The notes below the pieces were generated by a model. The model made no database searches. It saw only the letters and a list, made by a program, of their open reading frames with translations, and had not been told where the DNA came from. Of a stretch of DNA of 64,000 bases, positions 1-8,057 are shown piece after piece (positions within the stretch are counted from its first letter, which is position 1; every line of letters begins with the position of its first letter). Position numbers and translations under genes: made by a program. This DNA is from Erythrobacter aureus. Lineage in GTDB: Bacteria > Pseudomonadota > Alphaproteobacteria > Sphingomonadales > Sphingomonadaceae. The stretch spans positions 1,590,501 to 1,654,500 of the forward strand of contig NZ_CP031357.1 in the NCBI RefSeq assembly GCF_003355455.1, given 5' to 3'.

Positions 1-240
1 GCGCTGGTCACACGCTGGAACGGCCAGCTCTATGCCGTGGTCGGCGATCGCGCGGCTGATGGCCGGTGGCAGTTGCGTTTATGGTGGAAGCCCTTCGTCA
101 CGCTGATCTGGTATGGCGGGCTACTTGTCGCGCTCGGCGGTGTCCTGGCGTTGATCGGCCGGTTATTGAGCGACCTGCGCCATCGCCGCCTGGCGGCGCG
201 TATCGCCGAACGGCGCGCCGATAGGGAGGCTGTAGCATGA
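1..240 (+). CDS. ccmF: Cytochrome c maturation protein CcmF, C-terminal end
   Basis: The open frame enters from the left edge and covers the last 79 residues. Visible are a periplasmic stretch, a KPFVTLIWYG motif leading into a final membrane helix (about residues 38-60), and a basic cytoplasmic tail, as in the C-terminus of CcmF. CcmF is the membrane heme-apocytochrome ligase subunit of system I cytochrome c maturation. Its stop overlaps the ccmG start by 4 bp (ATGA), so the genes are probably translationally coupled. The identification rests on this short C-terminus together with the ccmG-ccmH-ccmI order that follows. Confidence 0.88.
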   Translation, partial: ALVTRWNGQLYAVVGDRAADGRWQLRLWWKPFVTLIWYGGLLVALGGVLALIGRLLSDLRHRRLAARIAERRADREAVA

Positions 241-761
241 GCTGGCGCTTGTGGGTTCCGCTATTCGTTTTCGCGCTGTTCGTCGGCCTTGCCGCCTATC
301 AGCTCACTCAGCCGAAAGACGATTTCGTCGAGAGCCGTATGGTCGGCGAAGAGTTGCCCTATTTCGATCTTCCGCCGGCGATGGAGGGTGCCGAGGGTGT
401 CTCGAACGCGACATTCGCCGATGGCAAGCCGCGCCTGCTCAACATCTGGGCGAGCTGGTGCCTGCCCTGCATCGCCGAGGCGCCGCATCTCGAAAGCCTG
501 AAAGAGCAGGGGGCCGAAATCGTCGGCGTCGCGATCCGCGACCGGCCCGAGGATATCGCGCGCTTCCTCGCCCGGCATGGCAATCCCTACAGCCGGATCG
601 GGCGTGACGATCTATCCGAAGTCCAGCTTGCCATCGGTTCGTCCGGCGTGCCCGAAACCTTCGTGATCGATGGCAAGGGCGTGATCCGCTATCAGCATAT
701 CGGGGATATTCGTGCCGACGATGTGCCGGTGTTGCTCGCCGAACTGGAGAAAGTGCGATGA
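237..761 (+). CDS. ccmG: Thiol:disulfide interchange protein CcmG/DsbE
   Basis: This 174-residue protein has an N-terminal membrane anchor (about residues 6-22) followed by a periplasmic thioredoxin fold. The active-site motif WCLPC lies at residues 74-78, and a cis-proline region (SGVPETFVIDG) lies near residue 140. CcmG proteins of system I keep the apocytochrome CXXCH cysteines, or CcmH, reduced for heme attachment. The start at 237 gives a 4-bp overlap with ccmF, and its end overlaps ccmH by 4 bp, so the operon is tight. Length is typical of the family. Confidence 0.95.
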   Translation: MSWRLWVPLFVFALFVGLAAYQLTQPKDDFVESRMVGEELPYFDLPPAMEGAEGVSNATFADGKPRLLNIWASWCLPCIAEAPHLESLKEQGAEIVGVAIRDRPEDIARFLARHGNPYSRIGRDDLSEVQLAIGSSGVPETFVIDGKGVIRYQHIGDIRADDVPVLLAELEKVR

Positions 762-1165
762 TCCGCGCACTCGTTTCGTCGATCGTTCTGGCTCTGGCGA
801 TCCCGCTCGCCGCGCAGCAATCCATGCCGCCCGCGCCCTATGCGTACCGTCAGCTCGACGATCCGGCACAGGAGGCGGCGGCGCAGGAACTGATGGAAAC
901 GCTGCGCTGCCTCACATGCCAGTCGCAATCGATCGCGGATAGCGACGCGCCGATGGCGGGCGACATGCGTCACCAGGTCCGCATCCGCATCGCCGCAGGC
1001 GAAAGCCCTGGCGAAATTCGCAGTTGGCTGATGCAGCGCTATGGCGATTATGTCAGCTACAAGCCCGAAGTCAGTTCGACCACCTGGCCGCTATTCGCCA
1101 TCCCGCTGCTGATCGTACTTGTCGTGGGCGCTGTCCTGCTCGGTCGGTTCCGGAGGCGGGCGTGA
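758..1165 (+). CDS. ccmH: Cytochrome c maturation protein CcmH (CycL type)
   Basis: This 135-residue protein has a signal or anchor segment at the N-terminus (residues 1-20), the redox motif LRCLTCQSQ around residues 47-55, and one C-terminal membrane helix (about residues 110-130) ending in arginines. The RCxxCQ motif is the hallmark of CcmH, which forms a mixed disulfide with the apocytochrome CXXCH site. It is the short, single-domain alphaproteobacterial form, with the TPR part encoded by the next gene. It overlaps ccmG and the following GTG start by 4 bp each. Confidence 0.95.
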   Translation: MIRALVSSIVLALAIPLAAQQSMPPAPYAYRQLDDPAQEAAAQELMETLRCLTCQSQSIADSDAPMAGDMRHQVRIRIAAGESPGEIRSWLMQRYGDYVSYKPEVSSTTWPLFAIPLLIVLVVGAVLLGRFRRRA

Positions 1166-1815
1166 ACTGGCTCCCGATCCTCGTCCTCGCGCTCCTGGTC
1201 TTCGTACTGGCGATCTATGCGCTTAAACTGCGCCGCAGCCTGTGGATGCTGTTCGGTTCGACATTGCTCTTCGGGCTTGCGGGCTACGCCACTCAGGGCA
1301 ATCCCGGCCAGGCATCCGCTCCCGCCGGGGCCGCACTGACGGCGGCGCCGGAAACCGGTGAACTGCTCGTCGAGGCTCGCCGCGAATTCTACGGCGGCGG
1401 CCGTGCACCCTCCCGTTTCGTCGTGACCGCCGACGCGTTCACGCGCCGCGGCCAGCATGACCAGGCGGCCAATTTCCTGCGCAATGCCGTTGCTGAGAAT
1501 CCCGGCGATGGCGAAGCATGGGTCGCGCTGGGCAATGCCTTGGTGGAACATGCCGACGGACGGCTCACCGCAGCGGCCCTCTACGCCTTCTCGCGGGCCG
1601 AGCAGGTGGCACCGAACAATCCGGCGCCGACATATTTTCTCGGCCTTTCCTATTTGCGAGCGGGAGAGCCGGGCAAGACGCTTTCCTTGTGGCGCGAATT
1701 GCTCGAATCCGCTCCCGCCGATGCGCAATGGCGTCTCCCGCTTGCCGCGCGACTCGCGCGCCTTGAAGGCCTTTTGGGCGTTTCGCCTCGTGGAACGGCG
1801 GAAGAGCAGGAGTAA
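1162..1815 (+). CDS. ccmI: CcmI/CycH-like TPR protein of cytochrome c maturation
   Basis: I chose the GTG at 1162, which overlaps the ccmH stop by 4 bp. The open frame extends further upstream, but only as a shadow of ccmH. The 217-residue product has two N-terminal membrane helices (about residues 4-20 and 28-42). After them comes a helical tetratricopeptide domain, with repeats such as GEAWVALGNALVE and PTYFLGLSYLRAGE. CcmI-type proteins chaperone apocytochrome c to the heme ligation complex. It is the last gene of the run, and a stem-loop follows. Family assignment is good; the exact subtype is less certain. Confidence 0.85.
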   Translation: MNWLPILVLALLVFVLAIYALKLRRSLWMLFGSTLLFGLAGYATQGNPGQASAPAGAALTAAPETGELLVEARREFYGGGRAPSRFVVTADAFTRRGQHDQAANFLRNAVAENPGDGEAWVALGNALVEHADGRLTAAALYAFSRAEQVAPNNPAPTYFLGLSYLRAGEPGKTLSLWRELLESAPADAQWRLPLAARLARLEGLLGVSPRGTAEEQE

Positions 1816-1822
1816 AAACAGC

Positions 1823-1852
1823 GGTTTGCGCGATATGTTGCGAGCGCAAACC
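1823..1852 (+). other. Stem-loop downstream of the ccm operon
   Basis: Nine-base arms (GGTTTGCGC / GCGCAAACC) surround a 12-base loop, starting 8 bp after the ccmI stop. There is no T-run on either side, so this could be a weak terminator or an mRNA 3'-end stabilising hairpin rather than a classical intrinsic terminator. Confidence 0.45.
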
Positions 1853-1921
1853 TAGGCTGCTAACGCCCGCGCCTTCGCCCTAATGGCTGAGTGACACGAT
1901 GCTGTCGGAACCCAATCTTTC

Positions 1922-3865
1922 ATGAACGACACCGCGCAAGCGCAAGACCCGGTCCCCGAAGGTAGGCTTTCCAAAGCGGGGCACGGCCATGGGCACGGTG
2001 CGTCGAAAGGCGCACTGGCGATCGGGGCGATCGGTATCGTCTTCGGCGATATCGGGACGAGCCCGCTTTATGCTTTTCGCGAAACCTTTTCCGGCGCGGC
2101 GAATATCGCGATCGACCGGATGCACGTGCTTGGCGTGGTCAGCCTGATCTTCTGGTCGATGCTAATCGTGGTGGCGATCCAGTATGTCACCATCCTGATG
2201 CGTGCGGACAATAAGGGGCAGGGCGGCAGCCTGGCCCTGGTCGCGCTGCTCAGCCGTCATATCGGCAAGTCCCGGTGGGGCTGGCTGGTCGTACTTCTGG
2301 GCGTGTTCGCCACCTCGCTGTTCTATGGCGACAGCATGATTACGCCCGCGATTTCGGTGCTCTCGGCGGTCGAAGGGCTAACCGTGGTCGATGAAGGTCT
2401 GACCTCCTACGTCATCCCCATCGCCCTCGTTCTGCTCGTATGCCTGTTCCTTCTGCAACGGCGGGGCACCGCGAAAGTCGGAGCTCTGTTCGCGCCGGTC
2501 ATGATCGTCTGGTTCCTCACGCTCGGCGGTCTCGGGCTCAACCAGATCGTTCAGAACCCCGACATTCTGTGGGCGCTCAACCCCTACTACGCGGTGATGT
2601 TTTTCGTAACCGACGGGTTCATTGCCTTTCTCGCGATGGGCGCGGTTGTCCTGGCGGTGACGGGGTCTGAAGCCCTCTATTCGGATATGGGGCATTTCGG
2701 CCGCGGGCCGATGCGTTTGTCGTGGTTTGGCTTCGTCATGCCGTGCCTGCTGCTCAACTATCTCGGGCAGGGCGCGATGATCGCGGGCCTTCCGCCGGAG
2801 CAGGCGGCGGCAGTGGTCAAAAACCCGTTCTTCCTCCTGGCCAGCGAGGAGTTCCGTCTGCCGCTGGTGATTCTCGCCACGGTCGCCACTTTCATCGCCA
2901 GCCAAGCGGTGATCTCGGGTGCCTTCAGCATCACCCATCAGGCGATGCAATTGGGCTTCATGCCGCGCCTGTCGATTCGCCACACCAGCGAGACCGAGGC
3001 CGGGCAAATCTACATCCCGGTTGTGAATTGGGCTTTGATGGTGGCGGTTGTCATCCTGGTGCTCACTTTCCAGAGCTCATCCAATCTTGCGAGCGCTTAC
3101 GGTATCGCCGTAACGGGTGCGGTCACCATCGACACGCTGCTGATGGGCGTTCTGTTCGTGGGCGTGTGGAAATGGAAGTGGTGGTACGCGGCGCCGGTCG
3201 TGATCTTCTTCCTGATTATCGATGGGGCGTATTTCGCGGCGAACCTGTTCAAGGTTCCAGATGGCGGCTGGTTCCCGCTGGTCGTCGGCCTTGTCGCCTT
3301 CACCTTGCTCACCACCTGGGCGCGCGGGCGCAAACTGATGCGCGACCGCATGAGCGAGACCGCGCTGCCGATCGAAATCTTCGCCAAAAGCGCCAAGAAT
3401 TCCGCCACTCGCGTGCCGGGCACCGCCATCTTCATGGCCAGCCAGACGGCCGGGGTGCCTTCCGCCCTGCTGCACAATATCAAGCACAACAAGGTGCTGC
3501 ATGAACGCGTGGTGATCCTGACCGTGCTGATCGCCGATGCGCCCTATGTCGATCCCGAGGAACGCTGCGAATATCACGATCTCGGCGACGGCTTCTATCG
3601 CGCCATCCTGCATTATGGCTTCATGGAAGAGACCGACGTGCCTCAGGGGCTGAAGAAGATGCAGCGTTGTGGCGGTGAATTCGATATGATGCACACCAGC
3701 TTCTTCCTGTCGCGCCAGACGCTGCTGGCCAGCGACAAGCCCGGCATGCCGATCTGGCGCGAGAAAATCTTCGCCTGGATGCTGCGCAATGCCGCCACTG
3801 CAATGGATTTCTTCCGCCTGCCGACCAACCGGGTGGTCGAACTGGGCAGCCAGGTGGAGATTTAG
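1922..3865 (+). CDS. kup: Low-affinity potassium uptake protein Kup
   Basis: This 647-residue KUP/HAK/KT family K+:H+ symporter begins with a short cytoplasmic segment containing a His/Gly stretch (HGHGHG, residues 21-26). A membrane core of about 12 helices follows; its first helix carries the family signature IGIVFGDIGTSPLYAF. The C-terminal cytoplasmic domain of about 170 residues is complete (FMASQ.AGVPSALLHNIKHN region). Length is normal for the family. The gene stands alone and ends in a 4-bp convergent overlap with the acetyltransferase on the other strand. Confidence 0.95.
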   Translation: MNDTAQAQDPVPEGRLSKAGHGHGHGASKGALAIGAIGIVFGDIGTSPLYAFRETFSGAANIAIDRMHVLGVVSLIFWSMLIVVAIQYVTILMRADNKGQGGSLALVALLSRHIGKSRWGWLVVLLGVFATSLFYGDSMITPAISVLSAVEGLTVVDEGLTSYVIPIALVLLVCLFLLQRRGTAKVGALFAPVMIVWFLTLGGLGLNQIVQNPDILWALNPYYAVMFFVTDGFIAFLAMGAVVLAVTGSEALYSDMGHFGRGPMRLSWFGFVMPCLLLNYLGQGAMIAGLPPEQAAAVVKNPFFLLASEEFRLPLVILATVATFIASQAVISGAFSITHQAMQLGFMPRLSIRHTSETEAGQIYIPVVNWALMVAVVILVLTFQSSSNLASAYGIAVTGAVTIDTLLMGVLFVGVWKWKWWYAAPVVIFFLIIDGAYFAANLFKVPDGGWFPLVVGLVAFTLLTTWARGRKLMRDRMSETALPIEIFAKSAKNSATRVPGTAIFMASQTAGVPSALLHNIKHNKVLHERVVILTVLIADAPYVDPEERCEYHDLGDGFYRAILHYGFMEETDVPQGLKKMQRCGGEFDMMHTSFFLSRQTLLASDKPGMPIWREKIFAWMLRNAATAMDFFRLPTNRVVELGSQVEI

Positions 3866-4302
3866 CGGCTTGGTGGGACCAGGGATTTTCGCAGATAGTG
3901 CGAAGCGTGTCCTCTGGGGCGGCCTTCCAATGTTGCCATAAGCTCGTAACCGCTTTTTTCGTAGAACGGCTTGGCTTGCCAGCTCGTCGTCTCAACCAGC
4001 GCCAACTCACAGCCCTGTTCGCGTGCAAGTGTCTCGGCTCGCTCGACGAGTTGCGCGCCGATCCCCGATCCGCGTGCATCCTCGGAAAGCCACAGCAATT
4101 CAATGTGCAGCGTGTTCCAGTAACAGGTTCCACGCAGGCCGCCGACGACCTGACCCATCTCGTTTGATGCGACGACGTGAAACCGAACCTCATCCTCATT
4201 CGGTTCAAGATCGGGAATTGCGCTGCGATTGAAGGTGGCGATGCCATCGCTCAGGGCCTGTGCGACGGCATCGGGCGGTGTCAGGTAAACTTCAATCGAC
4301 AT
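3862..4302 (-). CDS. GNAT family N-acetyltransferase
   Basis: This 146-residue protein has a GNAT fold. The acetyl-CoA binding motif A reads as LSEDARGSGIGAQLVERAE (about residues 75-93), preceded by the strand LHIELLWL and followed by the motif B segment FYEKSGYEL. The substrate cannot be told from sequence. It is transcribed convergently with kup (4-bp overlap of the stops) and lies 22 bp downstream of yciB on the same strand, so the two may be co-transcribed. Confidence 0.85.
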   Translation of the reverse strand: MSIEVYLTPPDAVAQALSDGIATFNRSAIPDLEPNEDEVRFHVVASNEMGQVVGGLRGTCYWNTLHIELLWLSEDARGSGIGAQLVERAETLAREQGCELALVETTSWQAKPFYEKSGYELMATLEGRPRGHASHYLRKSLVPPSR

Positions 4303-4324
4303 TCAAGTACGCTCCCGGTTGCGG

Positions 4325-4975
4325 TCACGCCGTCGGCGGTTCGTCCTTTATCACCTCGTCCTTTTCCGCCAGCGCCAGGCCATGCTTCAGCAGCATCGGG
4401 ATCTGGGTGAAGGTGAACAGGAACGAGAGTGGCATGAACACCCACAGCTTGGCCCAAAGCCAGCTTTCGAAGCTCAACTGCATGCGCAGGACTTCGTTGA
4501 GGCCCGCCATGAATAAAAAGAACAGACCCCAGTTGCGCGACAGCTTGAGCCAGCCTTCGCGGTTCAATCCTTCGAAGGCGGCCTCGAGCAGGATTTGCAG
4601 CAGCGCCTTGCCACGCAGCCAGCCGCCAATCAGCAGCACGCCGAACAGCAGGTAGATCGCGGTCGGCTTGATCTGGATGAATTTTTCGTCCTGCAACCAG
4701 ATGGTCAGCCCGCCAAAGCCCACGATCAGCGCGGTCGACAGGATCAGCATCGGGCTGACATGGCCGAATTTGAACTTGCTGAAAACCAGCGCCGCGACAG
4801 CCGCGATCATGAAGGCGATGGTGCCGTAGATCACCGCGGCGATCTCGCCGAAGGTCGAAGTCTCCGGCGGCTGGTAGAACTTGTAGACGCCGAGGAAGAC
4901 CAGCAACGGGCCATAGTCGACGAGGATGTTGAGCCAGCCCGATTTCGGTTTGGGATTGGTTTCAGCTTCGGTCAT
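4325..4975 (-). CDS. yciB: Inner membrane protein YciB / septation protein A (IspZ) family
   Basis: About 216 residues with five or six membrane helices, matching the YciB family pattern: N-terminal DYGPLLVFLGVYKF, central WLQDEKFIQIKPT, and late NWGLFFLFMAGLNEVLR. YciB proteins take part in cell-envelope upkeep and septation in enterobacteria and Shigella. I chose the ATG at 4975 (MTEAETNP). The ATG at 4993 and a longer reading to 5086 run into the inverted repeat at 4990-5089 and are not family-like. It lies directly downstream of ftsY on the same strand, separated by that repeat. Confidence 0.88.
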   Translation of the reverse strand: MTEAETNPKPKSGWLNILVDYGPLLVFLGVYKFYQPPETSTFGEIAAVIYGTIAFMIAAVAALVFSKFKFGHVSPMLILSTALIVGFGGLTIWLQDEKFIQIKPTAIYLLFGVLLIGGWLRGKALLQILLEAAFEGLNREGWLKLSRNWGLFFLFMAGLNEVLRMQLSFESWLWAKLWVFMPLSFLFTFTQIPMLLKHGLALAEKDEVIKDEPPTA

Positions 4976-4989
4976 TTCTTCCCAATCAG

Positions 4990-5089
4990 TCATTGCGAGG
5001 AGCCGCGGGCGTCGCGGCAATCCATGGTGCATCGGAGGCCGCAGGTTCCCGGGTGATCGATTGCCGCGCGGCCGCGCCGCTCGCAATGA
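4990..5089. repeat. REP-like palindromic repeat (TCATTGCGAG type)
   Basis: This is an imperfect 100-bp palindrome. It starts TCATTGCGAG and ends CTCGCAATGA, with inner arms GCGGCAATC and GATTGCCGCG. It lies in the ftsY-yciB intergenic gap. Such elements, with CATTGCGAG ends and CGGCAATCC inner motifs, occur in many copies in several alphaproteobacterial genomes. Only one copy is in this window, so its repetitive nature is inferred from the type. Its ATG-containing end creates false early starts for yciB. Confidence 0.7.
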
Positions 5090-5104
5090 CGCTGAAAGGA
5101 CCCA

Positions 5105-6031
5105 TCATGCCACTCCCGCGATCACACGGGCGACGAGGTCGGGATCGAAGGGGCGCAGATCGTCGATCTTCTCTCCCACGCCGATGGCATGGATTGGCAG
5201 GCCGTATTGCTCGGCCGCCTGCACCAATACGCCGCCGCGCGCCGTACCGTCGAGCTTGGTCATGACGATGCCGCTGACGCCTGCGACCTCCTTGAACACA
5301 TCGATCTGGTTCAAGGCGTTCTGGCCGTTGGTGGCATCGAGCACCAACACAACGTCATGCGGCGCTTCGGGATTGAGACGGCCGAGGACCTTCCTGATCT
5401 TGGCCAGTTCGTCCATCAACTCGCGCTTGTTCTGGAGGCGCCCTGCGGTATCGACGATGAGTACGTCGGTACCGATCTCGGTCGCCTGCTTGACCGCATC
5501 GAAAACGATACTGGCCGGATCGCCGCCTTCCGGCCCGCGCACGATCGGCACACCGACACGGTCGGCCCAAGTCTGTAGCTGGCCGATGGCGGCGGCGCGG
5601 AAAGTGTCCCCCGCCGCCAGCATCACCGCATAGTCGTCTTCCTGGAACAGGTGGGCGAGCTTGGCGATCGTGGTGGTCTTGCCGCTGCCATTGACGCCGA
5701 TCACCAGCAACACTTGCGGGCGCGGGAAAGCGGTGATTTCGAGCGGCTTGGCGACAGGGCGCAATATCGCGGCGATTTCCTCGGCAACGGCTTCCTTGAG
5801 TTCCGTCTCGCTGATTTCCAGACCGAAGCGCTTATCGCGCAGCCTCTCGCGGATACGCGCGGCAGCCGAAGGGCCGAGGTCCGACAGGATCAGCGCGTCC
5901 TCGACATCGTCCAGTGTCGCATCGTCGAGCTTGGCCGTGCCTACGACCTCGGTGAGATTGCTCGTCAGCTTTTCGGAGGTCTTGCGAAACCCTCCGAACA
6001 GCCGGTCGGTCCAGCTTTGCTTGTCACTCAT
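5105..6031 (-). CDS. ftsY: Signal recognition particle receptor FtsY
   Basis: This 308-residue SRP GTPase has a short N-terminal region with the helical N domain up to about residue 95. The G domain follows, with the P-loop GVNGSGKTTTIAKLA, the DTAGR motif, TKLDG (guanine specificity) and the closing GVGEKIDDL segment. FtsY docks SRP-ribosome complexes at the membrane for co-translational insertion. It lacks the long acidic A domain of the E. coli protein, as is usual in Alphaproteobacteria. Its start overlaps the mtaB stop by 4 bp, so it is the downstream member of a dapF-mtaB-ftsY operon. Confidence 0.97.
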   Translation of the reverse strand: MSDKQSWTDRLFGGFRKTSEKLTSNLTEVVGTAKLDDATLDDVEDALILSDLGPSAAARIRERLRDKRFGLEISETELKEAVAEEIAAILRPVAKPLEITAFPRPQVLLVIGVNGSGKTTTIAKLAHLFQEDDYAVMLAAGDTFRAAAIGQLQTWADRVGVPIVRGPEGGDPASIVFDAVKQATEIGTDVLIVDTAGRLQNKRELMDELAKIRKVLGRLNPEAPHDVVLVLDATNGQNALNQIDVFKEVAGVSGIVMTKLDGTARGGVLVQAAEQYGLPIHAIGVGEKIDDLRPFDPDLVARVIAGVA

Positions 6032-7203
6032 TGCAGAAGGCCATTCTCGAATGTGGTCGGCGTCACAGTGACCAGGTCACCGGCGGGAGTGCCCTCGGGC
6101 ACGGAAACACGAGCGAAATGCGGCGTGTAGCCGGTCCCGTCGCGTTCGGCGAGGACCGCGTTCGGCTTATCGACGAGCGACGCCAGCCACTCATCGCGCC
6201 TTGCACTCACCGCCGCGCGCAGTTCGGCGGCCCGGCGCCTGATCTCGCCACGCTCGACCTGCGGCATGCGCGCGGCGGGCGTGCCTGGGCGGGGCGAATA
6301 GGGGAAGATGTGTCCGTGCACGATTTTCAACTCGTCGATGATCGAGAGGTTTGCCGCGTGATGCGCGCCGGTTTCGGTCGGGAAGCCCGCGATCAGATCC
6401 GCACCCACCGCCAGATCGGGACGAAGTTCCCTCAGACGGGTAATCAAATCCACCGCATCGCCGCGAAGGTGTCGGCGTTTCATCCGTTTCAGGATCAGGT
6501 CGTGCCCGTGCTGCAGCGAAAGGTGGAGGTGCGGCATAAGGCGCTGTTCGTGCGCGAACAGTTCGAACAACAGCGGATCGATTTCGATCCCGTCGAGCGA
6601 CGACATCCGCAACCGCCCAAGTTGCGGGAAGGTGTCGAGCACTGCGAGAGCCAGCTTCCCCAGCTCAGGTGTGCCGGGTAGATCGTGCCCCCATGATGTC
6701 ACATCGACGCCGGTCAGCACCACTTCGCGCGCGCCAAAGTCGAGATGGCGTTCCACCTCGGCAAGCACCTGCACGATCGATAGCGAGCGGCTCGGCCCGC
6801 GCCCCTGAGGGATGACGCAGAACGTACAGGCGTGATCGCAGCCATTCTGCACCGCGATGAAGGCGCGGGTGCGGTCCTGCGGGGCAGGGGGTGCTTCGGA
6901 AGGTACGTTCCAGGCGCGCGGATCGAGCTTGGCTTTGTTGGCGACGAGGCCGTCGACTTCCGGCATGGCGGCGATTTGGCCGCGTTCGATTTCGGCGGCG
7001 CAGCCCGTGACAAGCAACCGCGCATCGGGATTCGCGCGCCGGGCGCGCCGGATCGCCTGGCGAGTCTGGCGCACGGCTTCACTGGTTACCGCACAGCTAT
7101 TGACGACCACGAGATCGCGTTCCGCCGAAACCATTGCGCGGATCTGCTCGCTTTCGGAGATATTCAACCGACAACCGAGCGAAATGACCTGCGCCTCGCT
7201 CAC
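6028..7203 (-). CDS. mtaB: tRNA N6-threonylcarbamoyladenosine-37 methylthiotransferase MtaB
   Basis: About 391 residues. The UPF0004 domain carries three cysteines (ISLGCRLN, NSCAVT, TGCAAE), followed by a radical SAM domain with CDHACTFC (CxxxCxxC) near residue 145 and a C-terminal TRAM-like part. MtaB converts t6A37 to ms2t6A37 in ANN-decoding tRNAs. I prefer the GTG at 7203, which begins VSEAQVISLGC, matches the family N-terminus and overlaps the dapF stop by 4 bp (GTGA). An ATG at 7218 would add five residues. It overlaps ftsY downstream. Confidence 0.93.
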   Translation of the reverse strand: MSEAQVISLGCRLNISESEQIRAMVSAERDLVVVNSCAVTSEAVRQTRQAIRRARRANPDARLLVTGCAAEIERGQIAAMPEVDGLVANKAKLDPRAWNVPSEAPPAPQDRTRAFIAVQNGCDHACTFCVIPQGRGPSRSLSIVQVLAEVERHLDFGAREVVLTGVDVTSWGHDLPGTPELGKLALAVLDTFPQLGRLRMSSLDGIEIDPLLFELFAHEQRLMPHLHLSLQHGHDLILKRMKRRHLRGDAVDLITRLRELRPDLAVGADLIAGFPTETGAHHAANLSIIDELKIVHGHIFPYSPRPGTPAARMPQVERGEIRRRAAELRAAVSARRDEWLASLVDKPNAVLAERDGTGYTPHFARVSVPEGTPAGDLVTVTPTTFENGLLQ

Positions 7204-8009
7204 GCGAAATCGTCCCATTCGAAACTGCCGCGATAACTTTCGCTGGCCGGCCCGGTCATGCGGATGCGCTCGCTATCGTCCCATCCAATGATCAGATCGC
7301 CGCCGGGCAGGGTCACTGTCACCTCGCGCTCGACCAGGCCGCGGCGCATGGCGTGTACTGCGGTTGCGCAGGCGCCGGTTCCGCAGGCGCGTGTGAGACC
7401 GGCACCGCGTTCCCATACCCGCAGGCGGATATGCCGGCGGTTCTCGATAGTGGCGACATTGACGTTGATGCGCTGCGGGAACAGCGGATCGGTTTCGATC
7501 TGCGGTCCGATCACGTCGAGCGGAACCGCATCGGTGTTTTCGACAAAGAAGACTACATGCGGATTGCCGACATTGACCGCGCCGGGCCGGTCCAGGCCTT
7601 CCCAGCCGACCGGCATGACCGCTGTGTCCATGCCATAGGCAAGGGGGATCGCTTCCCAGTCGAAGCGCGGTTTGCCCATATCCACGCTTGCGCCCCCATT
7701 TGTCGGTTCGACATGGATCGTCCCGCCGGACGTTTCCACGCTCGCAGCAGATCCGTGGAGCAGTGCGGCGGCACGGCTGGCATTGCCGCATGCCTCCACT
7801 TCGCCGCCATCATGGTTGAATATTCGCATCCGGAAATCGGCAGCATCGCTGGGCTCGAGCAGGATCAGCTGGTCGCAGCCGATTCCGGTGCGCCGGTCGG
7901 CGAGGGCGCGCGCTAGCGCTGTATCGATAGCGGGAACGGGGTGCACCCGGGCATCGAGCACGACGAAGTCGTTGCCCAGTCCGTGCATTTTTGTGAAATC
8001 GACGCGCAT
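7200..8009 (-). CDS. dapF: Diaminopimelate epimerase
   Basis: About 269 residues. The two catalytic cysteines are visible in ACGNASRA and RACGTGACA, and the N-terminal FTKMHGLGNDFVV signature is intact. DapF interconverts LL- and meso-diaminopimelate for lysine and peptidoglycan synthesis. The ATG at 8009 (MRVDFTKMHG) fits the family. An upstream ATG at 8030 would add seven unrelated residues. It is the first gene of the dapF-mtaB-ftsY operon, a frequent arrangement in Sphingomonadales and Rhodobacterales. Confidence 0.96.
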   Translation of the reverse strand: MRVDFTKMHGLGNDFVVLDARVHPVPAIDTALARALADRRTGIGCDQLILLEPSDAADFRMRIFNHDGGEVEACGNASRAAALLHGSAASVETSGGTIHVEPTNGGASVDMGKPRFDWEAIPLAYGMDTAVMPVGWEGLDRPGAVNVGNPHVVFFVENTDAVPLDVIGPQIETDPLFPQRINVNVATIENRRHIRLRVWERGAGLTRACGTGACATAVHAMRRGLVEREVTVTLPGGDLIIGWDDSERIRMTGPASESYRGSFEWDDFA

Positions 8010-8057
8010 TGCGCCGCTGCATCTATGCACTTGGCGCCACAGCGTCCAGTGTATGCG

